Assembly: GCF_000252125.1 (NCBI RefSeq)
Contig: NZ_AHKF01000020.1
Location: 124,001 to 188,000, forward strand
Direction of reading: 5' to 3'
DNA: 64,000 bases
From: Flavobacterium frigoris PS1
Lineage (GTDB): Bacteria > Bacteroidota > Bacteroidia > Flavobacteriales > Flavobacteriaceae
Shown here: piece by piece, positions 8,982-17,100 of the stretch
How the letters are laid out: each line of letters opens with the position of its first letter
How positions within the stretch are numbered: position 1 is the first letter of the stretch
Program-made: the position numbers and the translations under genes
Notes under the pieces: model-generated
Database searches by the model: none
What the model saw: only the letters and a program-made list of their open reading frames with translations
Told to the model about the DNA's origin: nothing

Positions 8982-9854
8982 ATGTTGAAATTGAGAAAGT
9001 TAGGAATCTTACTTGGAGTTGCACTATTAACTGTTTCAGTTAGTTCATGCAAGAACGGTGAGAAGAAAAAAGAAGAAGGCGAAAATAAGAAAGAAGTTAG
9101 CATCTTTTATCCCAATTGGTCTGAAGGAGTTGCGTTTACTTATTTAGCAAAAGCAGCACTTGAATCACACGATTATGAGGTGACATTAACCAATCTGGCA
9201 CCAGGTTTGATATACGGAGAATTGTCGAAAGACGACTCAAAAGGGGATGTATTTCTTGATGCATGGCTTCCCAATACACACAAAGATTACTGGGCCGATT
9301 ATGGTGATAAACTGGTAGTATTAGGTGAAGCATTTAGCGAGGGTACAACTGGTTTAGTTGTTCCTACTTATGTTACAATTAACTCTATTGAAGAGTTGAA
9401 CGCCAATAAAGATAAATTCAAAGGTGAAATTATTGGTATTGGCGGTGGCGCTGGTATTCATGCTAACACGGTTAAAGCAATTGATTTATACGGTTTAGAT
9501 TATGAACAGATTACATCAAGCGGACCTGCAATGGTGGCTAGTCTTGAGAAAGCAATCAGGGACAAAGAGTGGATTGTAGTAACCGGATGGAAACCACATT
9601 TCAAATGGTCTCAAAATGACCTGAAATATTTAAAAGATCCTAAAGGAGTTTATCCAAAAGATGCCTGTACAATTATTTCAAGAAGAGGATTTAAAGAAGA
9701 CCAACCAGAAGCGGCTACTTTTTTCAAAAACTTTAACCTTGATGAAGGGCAATTGGCTGAATTAATGACAGCTATTAAAGACAAAGGAGAAGAAGCAGGA
9801 GCAACAGAATGGTATGAAGCTAATAAAGTATTAGTTGATTCCTGGATGAAATAA
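8982..9854 (+). CDS. proX: Glycine betaine-binding lipoprotein ProX
   Basis: This 290-residue protein has a lipoprotein signal ending VSVSSC (Cys23) and then a Lys/Glu-rich linker. Its OpuAC-type domain begins EVSIFYPNWSEGVAFTYLA. Trp residues in YPNWSEG, LDAWLPNTHKDYWADY and VVTGWKPHFKWS are the kind that build the aromatic cage around quaternary ammonium ligands in this family. It should sit on the periplasmic face and hand ligand to ProW. It is the last gene of the operon, closed by the terminator at 9885. Confidence 0.95.
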   Translation: MLKLRKLGILLGVALLTVSVSSCKNGEKKKEEGENKKEVSIFYPNWSEGVAFTYLAKAALESHDYEVTLTNLAPGLIYGELSKDDSKGDVFLDAWLPNTHKDYWADYGDKLVVLGEAFSEGTTGLVVPTYVTINSIEELNANKDKFKGEIIGIGGGAGIHANTVKAIDLYGLDYEQITSSGPAMVASLEKAIRDKEWIVVTGWKPHFKWSQNDLKYLKDPKGVYPKDACTIISRRGFKEDQPEAATFFKNFNLDEGQLAELMTAIKDKGEEAGATEWYEANKVLVDSWMK

Positions 9855-9884
9855 GCTGGAAGTTTAAAACTTTGAATGAATATA

Positions 9885-9921
9885 CAAAAGGAGTCATATT
9901 ATTGAAATGTGGCTCCTTTTG
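9885..9921 (+). terminator. Terminator of the proVWX operon
   Basis: CAAAAGGAG and CTCCTTTTG are perfect arms, with further imperfect pairing inside (CATATT/AATGTG). It lies 31 bases after the proX stop. Confidence 0.75.
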
Positions 9922-10104
9922 TGTTTTGATTTTAGAAAAGTATGTTGCTATTATTTAAAAACCCTGACGAGATGATTTCACCAAATATATAGATCATATT
10001 ATGATTGTTTTTGGGACAGCCGCTATAGAAATGATTTTGGTTATAGGGTTCGTTTTCCATAGTTAGAAGATCAGCGTTGCAACCATGGGCCAGAGGGAGC
10101 ATAA

Positions 10105-10713
10105 TTATTTTATTATGTCAGGCGTGGCGCTTTCCAACTCGACAATAATTTCATTTTTACGATTAAAGAATTCAAAAGGAGGATTGTATCCTAAAAAGTA
10201 AAAGCGGTTTGTATAAGTTATTCCTTCAGCATCTAAAGCTGATTTTAATTGCTGTTTGTACTTTTCTATTTTTTCATCATTAGCCCAACCACCAAAGCTG
10301 ATAGCAGCGACAGTTTTTGCAGGTTCTTCCCGAAATTCAATCTCTGATTGGTCAGGCTGTGGAAGGGTTTCCTTTTTAAATTTCTTTGGAACCATAAACA
10401 TCATCGTCATGGAATCCTCCAAAGACATAGCTACAGGCGAAGTCATCGCTATTTTTTCATTCTGTTTATTTCCGCCAAAAATATATCCCGCTAAAATGGA
10501 AAATCCTTTACTTGAAGCATCTTTATATTTATTACCTGACAGTTGCACAGAAGTAAACAAAGTTGCTTCATAGCTGCGTATTTCAAAAGTATTATATTCT
10601 TTATTGACTACATACGGATAGGTTTCAATATTTCTTTGTCCATTTATGGCATAAAGCTGTACAATAATAAAGGCCAAAAGGACCACTGCAAGTATGATTA
10701 ATAGTGTTTTCAT
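10105..10713 (-). CDS. SOUL family heme-binding-like protein
   Basis: This 202-residue protein has an N-terminal membrane anchor or signal (LLIILAVVLLAFIIVQLYA). It is followed by the SOUL fold: YEVRSYE-like FEIRSYEATLFTSVQL, then FSILAGYIFGGNKQNEKIAMTSPV, MMFMVPKKFKKETLPQP, and the C-terminal YFLGYNPPFEFFNRKNEI. These blocks are diagnostic of SOUL/HBP23-type proteins, which bind heme or tetrapyrroles in some members. Bacterial roles are largely undefined. The gene has no operon partner. To its right, in the same orientation, begins the cassette-like array. Confidence 0.9.
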   Translation of the reverse strand: MKTLLIILAVVLLAFIIVQLYAINGQRNIETYPYVVNKEYNTFEIRSYEATLFTSVQLSGNKYKDASSKGFSILAGYIFGGNKQNEKIAMTSPVAMSLEDSMTMMFMVPKKFKKETLPQPDQSEIEFREEPAKTVAAISFGGWANDEKIEKYKQQLKSALDAEGITYTNRFYFLGYNPPFEFFNRKNEIIVELESATPDIIK

Positions 10714-11060
10714 TGCTTAAATTTAAGTATAGAACTATTTCGTTTTTAATGACCACCAACGTTTCTGATTTTCAAGAAGTTTACAGCTTCTGGAAACGAC
10801 TGTATTCACGATACGAAAATACGAATAAAAATGGTGGTTCCAGTAAATTTGCAAATGCTCGGTTACTATGAATCAAACAAGTAAAAAAGTTATTTTTTAA
10901 AATTCAGGAGACTTTTATGACAATTTCTTTTTTAATAACGTAATAAAATTGCGCAGCAGCTATACTTTGCGGAGCTGGCGAAGCAATATCTTCGATCAAG
11001 ATTCTCTTTTTCGCAATGGGACACGTTGCAAACGCTAGTTTTTGTTTTTTAATTGAGGAA
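10714..11060. other. Intergenic region at the distal end of the cassette array
   Basis: No coding frame is supported here. By cassette logic it should hold the distal arm of the third palindrome, whose proximal end is at 11096. A TAATAAC at 10933-10939 (GTTATTA on the minus strand, preceded there by ATTAC) could be that end, but I could not confirm a matching arm. Confidence 0.3.
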
Positions 11061-11096
11061 GGTACTCGATGCAATCGAGCACCAGCGGTGTTACCT
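11061..11096 (-). repeat. Proximal end of a third attC-like site (different sequence family)
   Basis: Read on the minus strand, it begins AGGTAAC (11096-11090). This is the exact complement of GTTACCT, which opens the same unit at 12016-12010. It is followed by a hairpin GGTGCTCGAT/ATCGAGTACC with a 3-base loop. It lies 7 bases after the stop of the metallopeptidase gene. The body is not homologous to the two 120-base repeats, as is common for attC sites of different origin. Confidence 0.5.
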
Positions 11097-11103
11097 GCTG
11101 GCT

Positions 11104-11994
11104 TTATTTTATATATTGTTCTAAAATTCCGCTGTCTTTTAAAAATCTGTCATAATCTTCAATATTTAAAATATGATTTACAGCTAATTTCTTATCTTTT
11201 GCTTTGTTAAAATAGGCCTTCACAATTTCGTAGCCTATCCAATATCCCAAATCATTGGGTCTATCATCTTTTCCACTAGTTCCATAAAGCCAATCCTGCA
11301 TATTGTTTCCATGCATTTTTTCCACAAACTCATTGCATAACTCTTTCTTGTGCTCATTTCCGTAGTTGTTTGCTTCTTTATTTCCCTTTTGTCCTGTGAC
11401 TAGTTCCGCTATAAAGTCTGCCGCTCCTTCAATGATAGAGAGTTGCAGTAAATTTCTTTCTCCATCTTCATTCCATTTTTGTTGGAAATGTATGGATTCG
11501 TGAATTACCAATCCAGGAAGATGGTCTAGACTTGTAAGTTTTTCGGCTCCAATTAGTAATCCGTCTTGAGATCTAGTTCCTGCACTATTAAAGCGCCCTA
11601 CAACAAAATAAACTGGTGGATAAACAGCAGCTGGATACCAATATTCCAATGCATAAAAGTATGGTTTAACCTTTTTTTCCTCTTCTTTGATTTTTACCGC
11701 AATACCTCTGATTTTTTCGTAATCTTGTCTTCTTCTATTTACCATATTTAGTAAAGAGTCTGCACTAATTATTCTATAGGGAATAAAATGTTGAAGTCCA
11801 ATTGTTCCGTTTTTGATATAAGTCTCGAATGGGTTTGCATCTAAGTTTTCTATCGTATCAAACGCTTTCCAAAAATTTTGAATATCTGAAGTATCAAATA
11901 TAACTTCTTGTGGGTCTTTAGGGAAATTTATCTCTTGTCCAACTACTTTTGAAAGGCATAATACTGTGACAAGTAATAGTATTGTTTTATACAT
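11104..11994 (-). CDS. Secreted zinc peptidase-like protein (HExxH), cassette 3 gene
   Basis: This 296-residue protein has a signal peptide (LLLVTVLCLSKVVGQ). The metal motif HESIHFQQKW sits mid-protein, and a downstream Glu in IEGAADFIAEL, about 25-30 residues later, gives a gluzincin-like HExxH...E arrangement similar to DUF2268-type predicted Zn-proteases. The substrate is unknown. It starts only 22 bases inside the unit boundary at 12016 and stops 7 bases before the next palindrome. That compact packing is typical of an integron cassette. Family assignment is tentative; the metallopeptidase nature is better supported. Confidence 0.7.
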   Translation of the reverse strand: MYKTILLLVTVLCLSKVVGQEINFPKDPQEVIFDTSDIQNFWKAFDTIENLDANPFETYIKNGTIGLQHFIPYRIISADSLLNMVNRRRQDYEKIRGIAVKIKEEEKKVKPYFYALEYWYPAAVYPPVYFVVGRFNSAGTRSQDGLLIGAEKLTSLDHLPGLVIHESIHFQQKWNEDGERNLLQLSIIEGAADFIAELVTGQKGNKEANNYGNEHKKELCNEFVEKMHGNNMQDWLYGTSGKDDRPNDLGYWIGYEIVKAYFNKAKDKKLAVNHILNIEDYDRFLKDSGILEQYIK

Positions 11995-12009
11995 TGCGAT
12001 TGTGTTTTC

Positions 12010-12133
12010 AGGTAACGTTATGCCACTTTGAGATGGCTAGAAGTTCGTAACCGCTCAGTTTTCGGCTTAACGAAAACTTGATGCGAAACGGTAATTCGAC
12101 TAAATTCCAGCTAGCTCAAAACAGTTGTTACAA
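12010..12133 (-). repeat. attC-like imperfect palindrome, copy 2
   Basis: This element of about 120 bases is alignable without gaps to the one at 13106-13229, with roughly 14 differences by eye. The arms near 12018-12040 and 12107-12133 pair imperfectly around a loop of about 66 bases. The outer boxes are TTGTAAC (minus strand, at 12133) and GTTACCT (ending at 12010). It lies 3' of the TPR-like gene and immediately 5' of the peptidase gene. Size and layout resemble the Vibrio attC class. Confidence 0.7.
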
Positions 12134-12254
12134 GCTGGTTGTTTTTTGTCAAAATTATGATTTTAACTGCAAACTTTTCAAATTTATGTTGGCAGATTCC
12201 GACTTTTATATTTTCTATTTGCTATTCCAATTTACGTTTCAACGTCATTTCTTT

Positions 12255-13061
12255 TTAAAATTTCAGTTCTGCTTTTATGTCTTCCGGAATCTGCTGTTTG
12301 GTTTCTATTTGTCCATAAAATTTTAAAGCTTTTTGTCTCATTTGTTCGTCATTTTTAATTTCAGAAACTTTGAGTAAACATAATGAATAGTGAATTTTAA
12401 AGTTCTCATCTCTTTTATAAGTTGAATAGCATCTTTCTAAATATTCTAAACCTTCATCGTAATTTTTGTTTTGAGATAATAAAACGCCTTTTAGAAATAT
12501 TACTTCGTCTTTTAATTTTAGATTTGATAATTTGTATTTTTCAATTGCGATATTTATATTTTCTAATCCTTTATCTACATCTCCAAAAATAGTAGAAGTT
12601 AATGCAAAACCATAATAACCTTCAGGATTTTCAGGAAATAAAGTAATTAATTCATTATACTTTTTTCTAGCAATTTTTAATGATCTATCTTGACCTAATC
12701 TTAATCCTTCAGAAGCTAAATTTATTTTAAATTCTAATGTTTTTTTTGATAGACTGTCAGCCATTATATAGCAAGCTATTGCCTTTTCGTCATTTAATAA
12801 TCTCAAAGTGTATCCCGTAAAAAAAATTGCATCACAAAATGTCGTGTCGGTTTTGTATGCCTTAAAGAAAATATTTGAAGTTATTTTGAGATATTTTGGG
12901 TTTAAAGATTTATTTAAATATAAAGTTTCAATACCTAAATTATAGAGCTTCATCGCTTCGGGATTTTCAGATTTACAATACAAGTTTTTACCTTCAAAGT
13001 AATCTTGAGAAAAAGTTAAATTAAAGCTTAATATTAGTAAAATAATAATGATTTTTTTCAT
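12255..13061 (-). CDS. Exported TPR-like protein, cassette 2 gene
   Basis: I chose the ATG at 13061, giving 268 residues, because MKKIIIILLILSFNLTFSQ is a clean signal peptide. Upstream codons would run into the palindrome at 13106. The mature part shows helical pairs with TPR-like spacing: EAMKLYNLGIETLYLNKSLN, YNELITLFPENPEGYYGFAL, EVIFLKGVLLSQNKNYDEGL. Such proteins usually mediate protein contacts; no enzyme motif is seen. By eye the gene is more AT-rich than its chromosomal neighbours. The stop is 121 bases from the palindrome at 12133. Confidence 0.7.
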   Translation of the reverse strand: MKKIIIILLILSFNLTFSQDYFEGKNLYCKSENPEAMKLYNLGIETLYLNKSLNPKYLKITSNIFFKAYKTDTTFCDAIFFTGYTLRLLNDEKAIACYIMADSLSKKTLEFKINLASEGLRLGQDRSLKIARKKYNELITLFPENPEGYYGFALTSTIFGDVDKGLENINIAIEKYKLSNLKLKDEVIFLKGVLLSQNKNYDEGLEYLERCYSTYKRDENFKIHYSLCLLKVSEIKNDEQMRQKALKFYGQIETKQQIPEDIKAELKF

Positions 13062-13105
13062 TTTAAATATTTCTGTTTTCTGTGCGGTTTTTTGGTTCAA
13101 CTTGC

Positions 13106-13229
13106 CTGTAACGTTATGCCACTTTGAGATGGCTGGAAAATCGTAACAGCTCAATTTTCGGTTTAACAAAAACTTGATGCGAAACGATAATTCCACTAAA
13201 CTCCAGCTAGCTCAAAATGGCTGTTAGCA
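13106..13229 (-). repeat. attC-like imperfect palindrome, copy 1
   Basis: The arms GCCACTTTGAGATGGCTGG (13118-13136) and the complement of CCAGCTAGCTCAAAATGGC (13203-13221) pair over about 19 positions, with one extra base on one side and a few mismatches. The loop is 66 bases. The outer boxes on the minus strand are TGCTAAC (13229-13223) and GTTACAG (13112-13106). A spacer asymmetry separates the outer GTTA/TAAC pair from the inner arm, as in R and L boxes of attC sites. It sits 8 bases after the stop of the CPBP gene. Confidence 0.72.
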
Positions 13230-13237
13230 ATAGTTTT

Positions 13238-13915
13238 TTATATTATTAGTTTGTAAGCAATAATAATTAAAAATGGTAAACTATTATTTAATGCGTGAAA
13301 AAAATAAGAATAAAAAATATTATGTTTTCGGGTAATATAACAGAAAAATAAACCAGCAATTATTTTTTCTGTTATGCCTAATAAATTTATATATTCGAAA
13401 TTATGGAAGTTTGATAAGTGCATAAGACCAAAAATAATTGAAGAAATCCAGATTAAATATTTTAAATTTTCATTAATAAAAAGCAAAAATTTTTCATAGA
13501 GTTGATTTTGAAAGGAAATAAAGCATGTTAAGATGATTAATACTATTATCGATGAGTTTCGATAAATGTCGACTTTGATAACTGTTGCTAATAAAATTAT
13601 TGTAGCGATGACACTAATTATAAAAATCTTTTTGTTCTTAAATCTCAAAAATCCTCGATAACCAAATTCTTCAATTAACGGAATTAAAATTAGATATGGA
13701 AAAATTTTTTCAATATTATATAATGTCAAATCACTTTCTTCGATAAATGGTTCATTAGTATAAAAAGATTTGATAAATAAAACCAAGAAATTTAAAATTG
13801 TAAGAAAAATAAAAATTATAAAATCTTTTCTAAAATTTCTACTGGTCTTTTTGTAAGGATTATTTATGAATTTTAAAAAATCATTTTTTGTTATGCATTC
13901 AAAAAGATTCGTCAT
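13238..13915 (-). CDS. CPBP-family intramembrane metalloprotease, cassette 1 gene
   Basis: This 225-residue polytopic protein carries the CPBP/Abi motifs: EEFGYRGFLRF (EExxxR), FGLMHLSNFHNF (FxxxH) and FFHALNNSLPF (HxxxN). About six hydrophobic segments are visible. CPBP proteases include CAAX prenyl endopeptidases and bacteriocin-immunity-type proteins; the substrate here is unknown. I chose the ATG at 13915 because the frame open further upstream (to 13981) crosses the unit boundary at 13951 and reads like non-coding sequence. The gene lies 36 bases inside the boundary and is the first of three same-strand units. A promoter at 14034 points into it. Confidence 0.8.
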   Translation of the reverse strand: MTNLFECITKNDFLKFINNPYKKTSRNFRKDFIIFIFLTILNFLVLFIKSFYTNEPFIEESDLTLYNIEKIFPYLILIPLIEEFGYRGFLRFKNKKIFIISVIATIILLATVIKVDIYRNSSIIVLIILTCFISFQNQLYEKFLLFINENLKYLIWISSIIFGLMHLSNFHNFEYINLLGITEKIIAGLFFCYITRKHNIFYSYFFHALNNSLPFLIIIAYKLII

Positions 13916-13944
13916 TCGATATAGGCAGTTACTATTAAAATTGT

Positions 13945-13979
13945 TGCTAACTGGTATATAGGCGAAATAAAACGTCGCC
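13945..13979 (-). other. Left-end junction of the cassette array (attI-like candidate)
   Basis: On the minus strand, a GGCGA...TCGCC inverted repeat (13979-13961) is followed by CCAGTTAGCAAC. GTTAGCA (13951-13945) is the exact complement of the TGCTAAC that opens the palindrome at the end of the same unit (13229). Upstream of this point the sequence no longer resembles the palindromes, as expected for an attI-type primary site rather than an attC. No integrase gene is adjacent. Confidence 0.45.
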
Positions 13980-14033
13980 AATCTACCCTTTTTTGGGTGT
14001 ATATACGAAGTCTTGTTTCGCTTTATTTACTCT

Positions 14034-14067
14034 CAAATATAGTAAAAATGTTCTTACAAATCATCAA
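14034..14067 (-). promoter_or_regulatory. Promoter reading into the cassette array
   Basis: On the minus strand, TTG at 14067-14065 is followed after 23 bases by TATATTTG at 14041-14034, a full match to the Bacteroidota consensus. A second TTG at 14059-14057 gives a 15-base spacing. It lies between the purL terminator and the first unit, in the position of an integron cassette promoter. It would drive the CPBP gene and possibly those after it. Confidence 0.6.
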
Positions 14068-14087
14068 GAGCACTCTAATTCCTTCCC

Positions 14088-14120
14088 ATAAAAAAAGCGC
14101 TCCTTTTCAGGAACGCTTTC
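14088..14120 (-). terminator. Terminator of purL
   Basis: On the minus strand, GAAAGCGTTCC and GGAGCGCTTTTTTT form a GC-rich hairpin followed by a T-run, about 20 bases after the purL stop. Confidence 0.85.
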
Positions 14121-14140
14121 AATATTGTAGATCAAAAATA

Positions 14141-17100
14141 TTATTTTTTATCAATCCATTTTTTGGCATTGACAAAAGCTTCGTGCCAAGGAGAAACTTC
14201 ATCGTTTCTGCCTGCTGGATAATTCGCCCAGTTCCATTGAAAATTAGAACGCTCAATATGTGGCATCATCACCAGGTGACGACCTGTAGCATCACATAGC
14301 ATAGCAGTGTTGTAATCAGATCCGTTTGGATTTGCTGGATATCCTTCATAACCGTATTTCCCTACGATGTTGTATTTTTCTTCGGCTAACGGCAAATTGA
14401 ATTTTCCTTCACCATGCGAAACCCAAACTCCTAATGTCGATCCAGCTAGTGTATGCAACATTACTGATTTGTTTTCCTGTACCGTTACTGAGGTGAATAT
14501 ACTTTCGTGTTTATGGCTGTCGTTATGAAGCATTTTTCCGTGTACTTCATGCTCCGGATTAATCAATTCTAATTCCATAAACAACTGGCAACCGTTGCAA
14601 ATACCAACAGATAGTGTGTCTTCTCTTTTGAAGAAGTTTTTCAATGCGCTATTTGCTTTTTCATTGTATAAAAACGCTCCTGCCCAACCTTTGGCTGAAC
14701 CTAAAACATCCGAGTTAGAAAAACCACCCACGATGCCTATGAACTGAATGTCCTCTAGGTTTTCACGACCTGAAATCAAATCGGTCATGTGAACGTCTTT
14801 AACATCAAAACCGGCAAGATACATGGCGTTTGCAACCTCACGCTCAGAGTTGCTTCCTTTTTCACGGATGATAGCCGCTTTTGGACGTGGTTTTGAGAAG
14901 TCGATTACGGGTTTCTTTCCTGTAAAATGTACAGGGAAAGTAAACTGTAATGGTTGGTTTTTATAATTGTCGAAACGCGCTTGCGCCATTCCGTTTTTAG
15001 ATTGCTTTTGGTCTAATAAAAATGAAGTCTTAAACCAGATATCTCTGTATTTTGGAATACTTAATGCACAAGGTCCAAAGTCTAACCTTTCATCAGTCGT
15101 AACAGTCCCTAATTTATAGAAAGGAACTCCATTTGCATTTAATTTATTTTCTAAAGTAGCATCGTCCTTAGCTTGGAAAACAATTCCTATGTTTTCGGCA
15201 AAAAGATATTTGATGATGTCTTTTTCTTCAAAAACAGAGAAGTCAATTTTGGCTCCCAAGTTCAAATCAGCAAAACACATTTCTAATAAGGTTGTAATCA
15301 ATCCACCACTTCCTATGTCGTGTCCGGCAAGGATTTGATCGTCAAGAATTAATTCTTGCATCGTATTGAAGGCCTTTTTGAAAAAAGCGGCATCTTTAAT
15401 TGTCGGTGCATCTTTTCCAATAGTATTCAAAGTCTGTGCTAATGAAGAGCCACCTAATTTGAAATCATCTTGCGAAAGGTTGATATAATAGATAGAACCA
15501 CCGTCTCTTTGTAAAACAGGTTCCACTACTTTATTGATGTCGATACAATTTCCACCTGCCGAAATGATAACCGTTCCCGGTGCGATCACTTCTTCGTTTG
15601 GATATTTTTGTTTCATCGAAAGTGAATCTTTTCCAGTAGGGATATTGATTCCCAATTCGATTGCAAAATTAGAACAGCTTTCTACCGCTGCGTACAAACG
15701 AGCATCTTCGCCTTCATTTTTACAAGCCCACATCCAGTTAGCCGAAAGTGAAATTCCTTCCAGACCGTTTTTGATAGGTGCCCAAACGATATTTGATAAT
15801 GCCTCTGCAATCGCAGTTCTACTTCCTGCAACAGGGTCGATCAATGCCGCAACCGGAGAATGTCCTATTGAAGTCGCCACACCTTCTTTACCTAAATAAT
15901 CCAAGGCCATTACACCACAGTTATTCAATGGTAATTGTAAAGGTCCAGTAGTTTGTTGTTTGGCTACTTTTCCACCCACACAACGGTCTACTTTATTTGT
16001 TAACCAGTCTTTACAAGCCACTGCTTCTAGTTGCAATACTTGCTCTAAGTAGGTTGATATGTTCTTTTTATCGTAATGTAAATCAGCATAATTCCTGTCG
16101 ATAGTTGCGTCAGTCATTACCACTTTTGGAGAACTTCCAAAAAAGTCTTCCAAAGCATAATCCATCGGTTTAGCACCAGTGGTTTTTGATTCGAAAGTAA
16201 AACGATGATCTCCAGTAACGTCACCTACCTGATACATGGGAGCGCGCTCCCTGTCAGCGATGCGTTGTAAAGTGTTAATGTCTTTTTGACCAATAACTAA
16301 TCCCATTCTTTCTTGAGACTCGTTACCGATTATTTCTTTGGCCGATAGGGTAGGGTCACCCACTGGCAATTTGTCTAAATCAATCAATCCACCTGTATCT
16401 TCCACTAATTCCGAAAGACAGTTTAAGTGTCCTCCAGCTCCGTGATCGTGAATCGATACAATTGGGTTGTTGTCGCTTTCTACTAATCCACGAATGGCGT
16501 TAGCAACACGTTTTTGCATTTCTGGGTTCGAACGTTGGATTGCGTTTAATTCAATTCCTGAACTAAAAGCACCAGTATCAGCAGAAGAAACTGCAGCACC
16601 ACCCATTCCGATTCTATAATTTTCTCCACCTAGGATAACGATTTTGTCTCCTGTTTGTGGTGTTTTTTTGATTGCTTGTTCTAATTTTCCGTAACCTATT
16701 CCCCCTGCTTGCATAATCACTTTGTCGAAACCTAATTTGCGAGCATCTTCTTCATGTTCGAAAGTAAGCACTGAACCTGTAATTAACGGTTGTCCGAATT
16801 TGTTTCCAAAATCAGAGGCTCCGTTTGAAGCTTTGATCAAAATATCCATTGGAGTTTGGTACAACCATTTTCTTTCGGTCATTCCTTTTTCCCAAGGTCT
16901 GTTTTCTTCTAGTCTTGAGTAAGAGGACATGTAAACTGCCGTTCCTGCTAGAGGCAACGAACCTTGTCCACCTGCTAAACGGTCACGAATTTCTCCACCT
17001 GCACCAGTTGCCGCTCCATTGAAAGGCTCTACTGTTGTTGGGAAATTGTGCGTTTCTGCTTTTAATGAAATCACAGAATCGAAATCCTTAGTTTCATAAA

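Noticed and set aside
12078..12326. Plus-strand open frame of 82 codons across the second palindrome
   Set aside because: It overlaps the attC-like element and the 3' end of the TPR-like gene. Its composition is Phe/Tyr-rich, as expected from AT-rich non-coding sequence.
15534..15899. 121-codon plus-strand frame inside purL
   Set aside because: It is antisense to strongly conserved FGAM synthase blocks and has no ribosome binding site or homology that I recognise.
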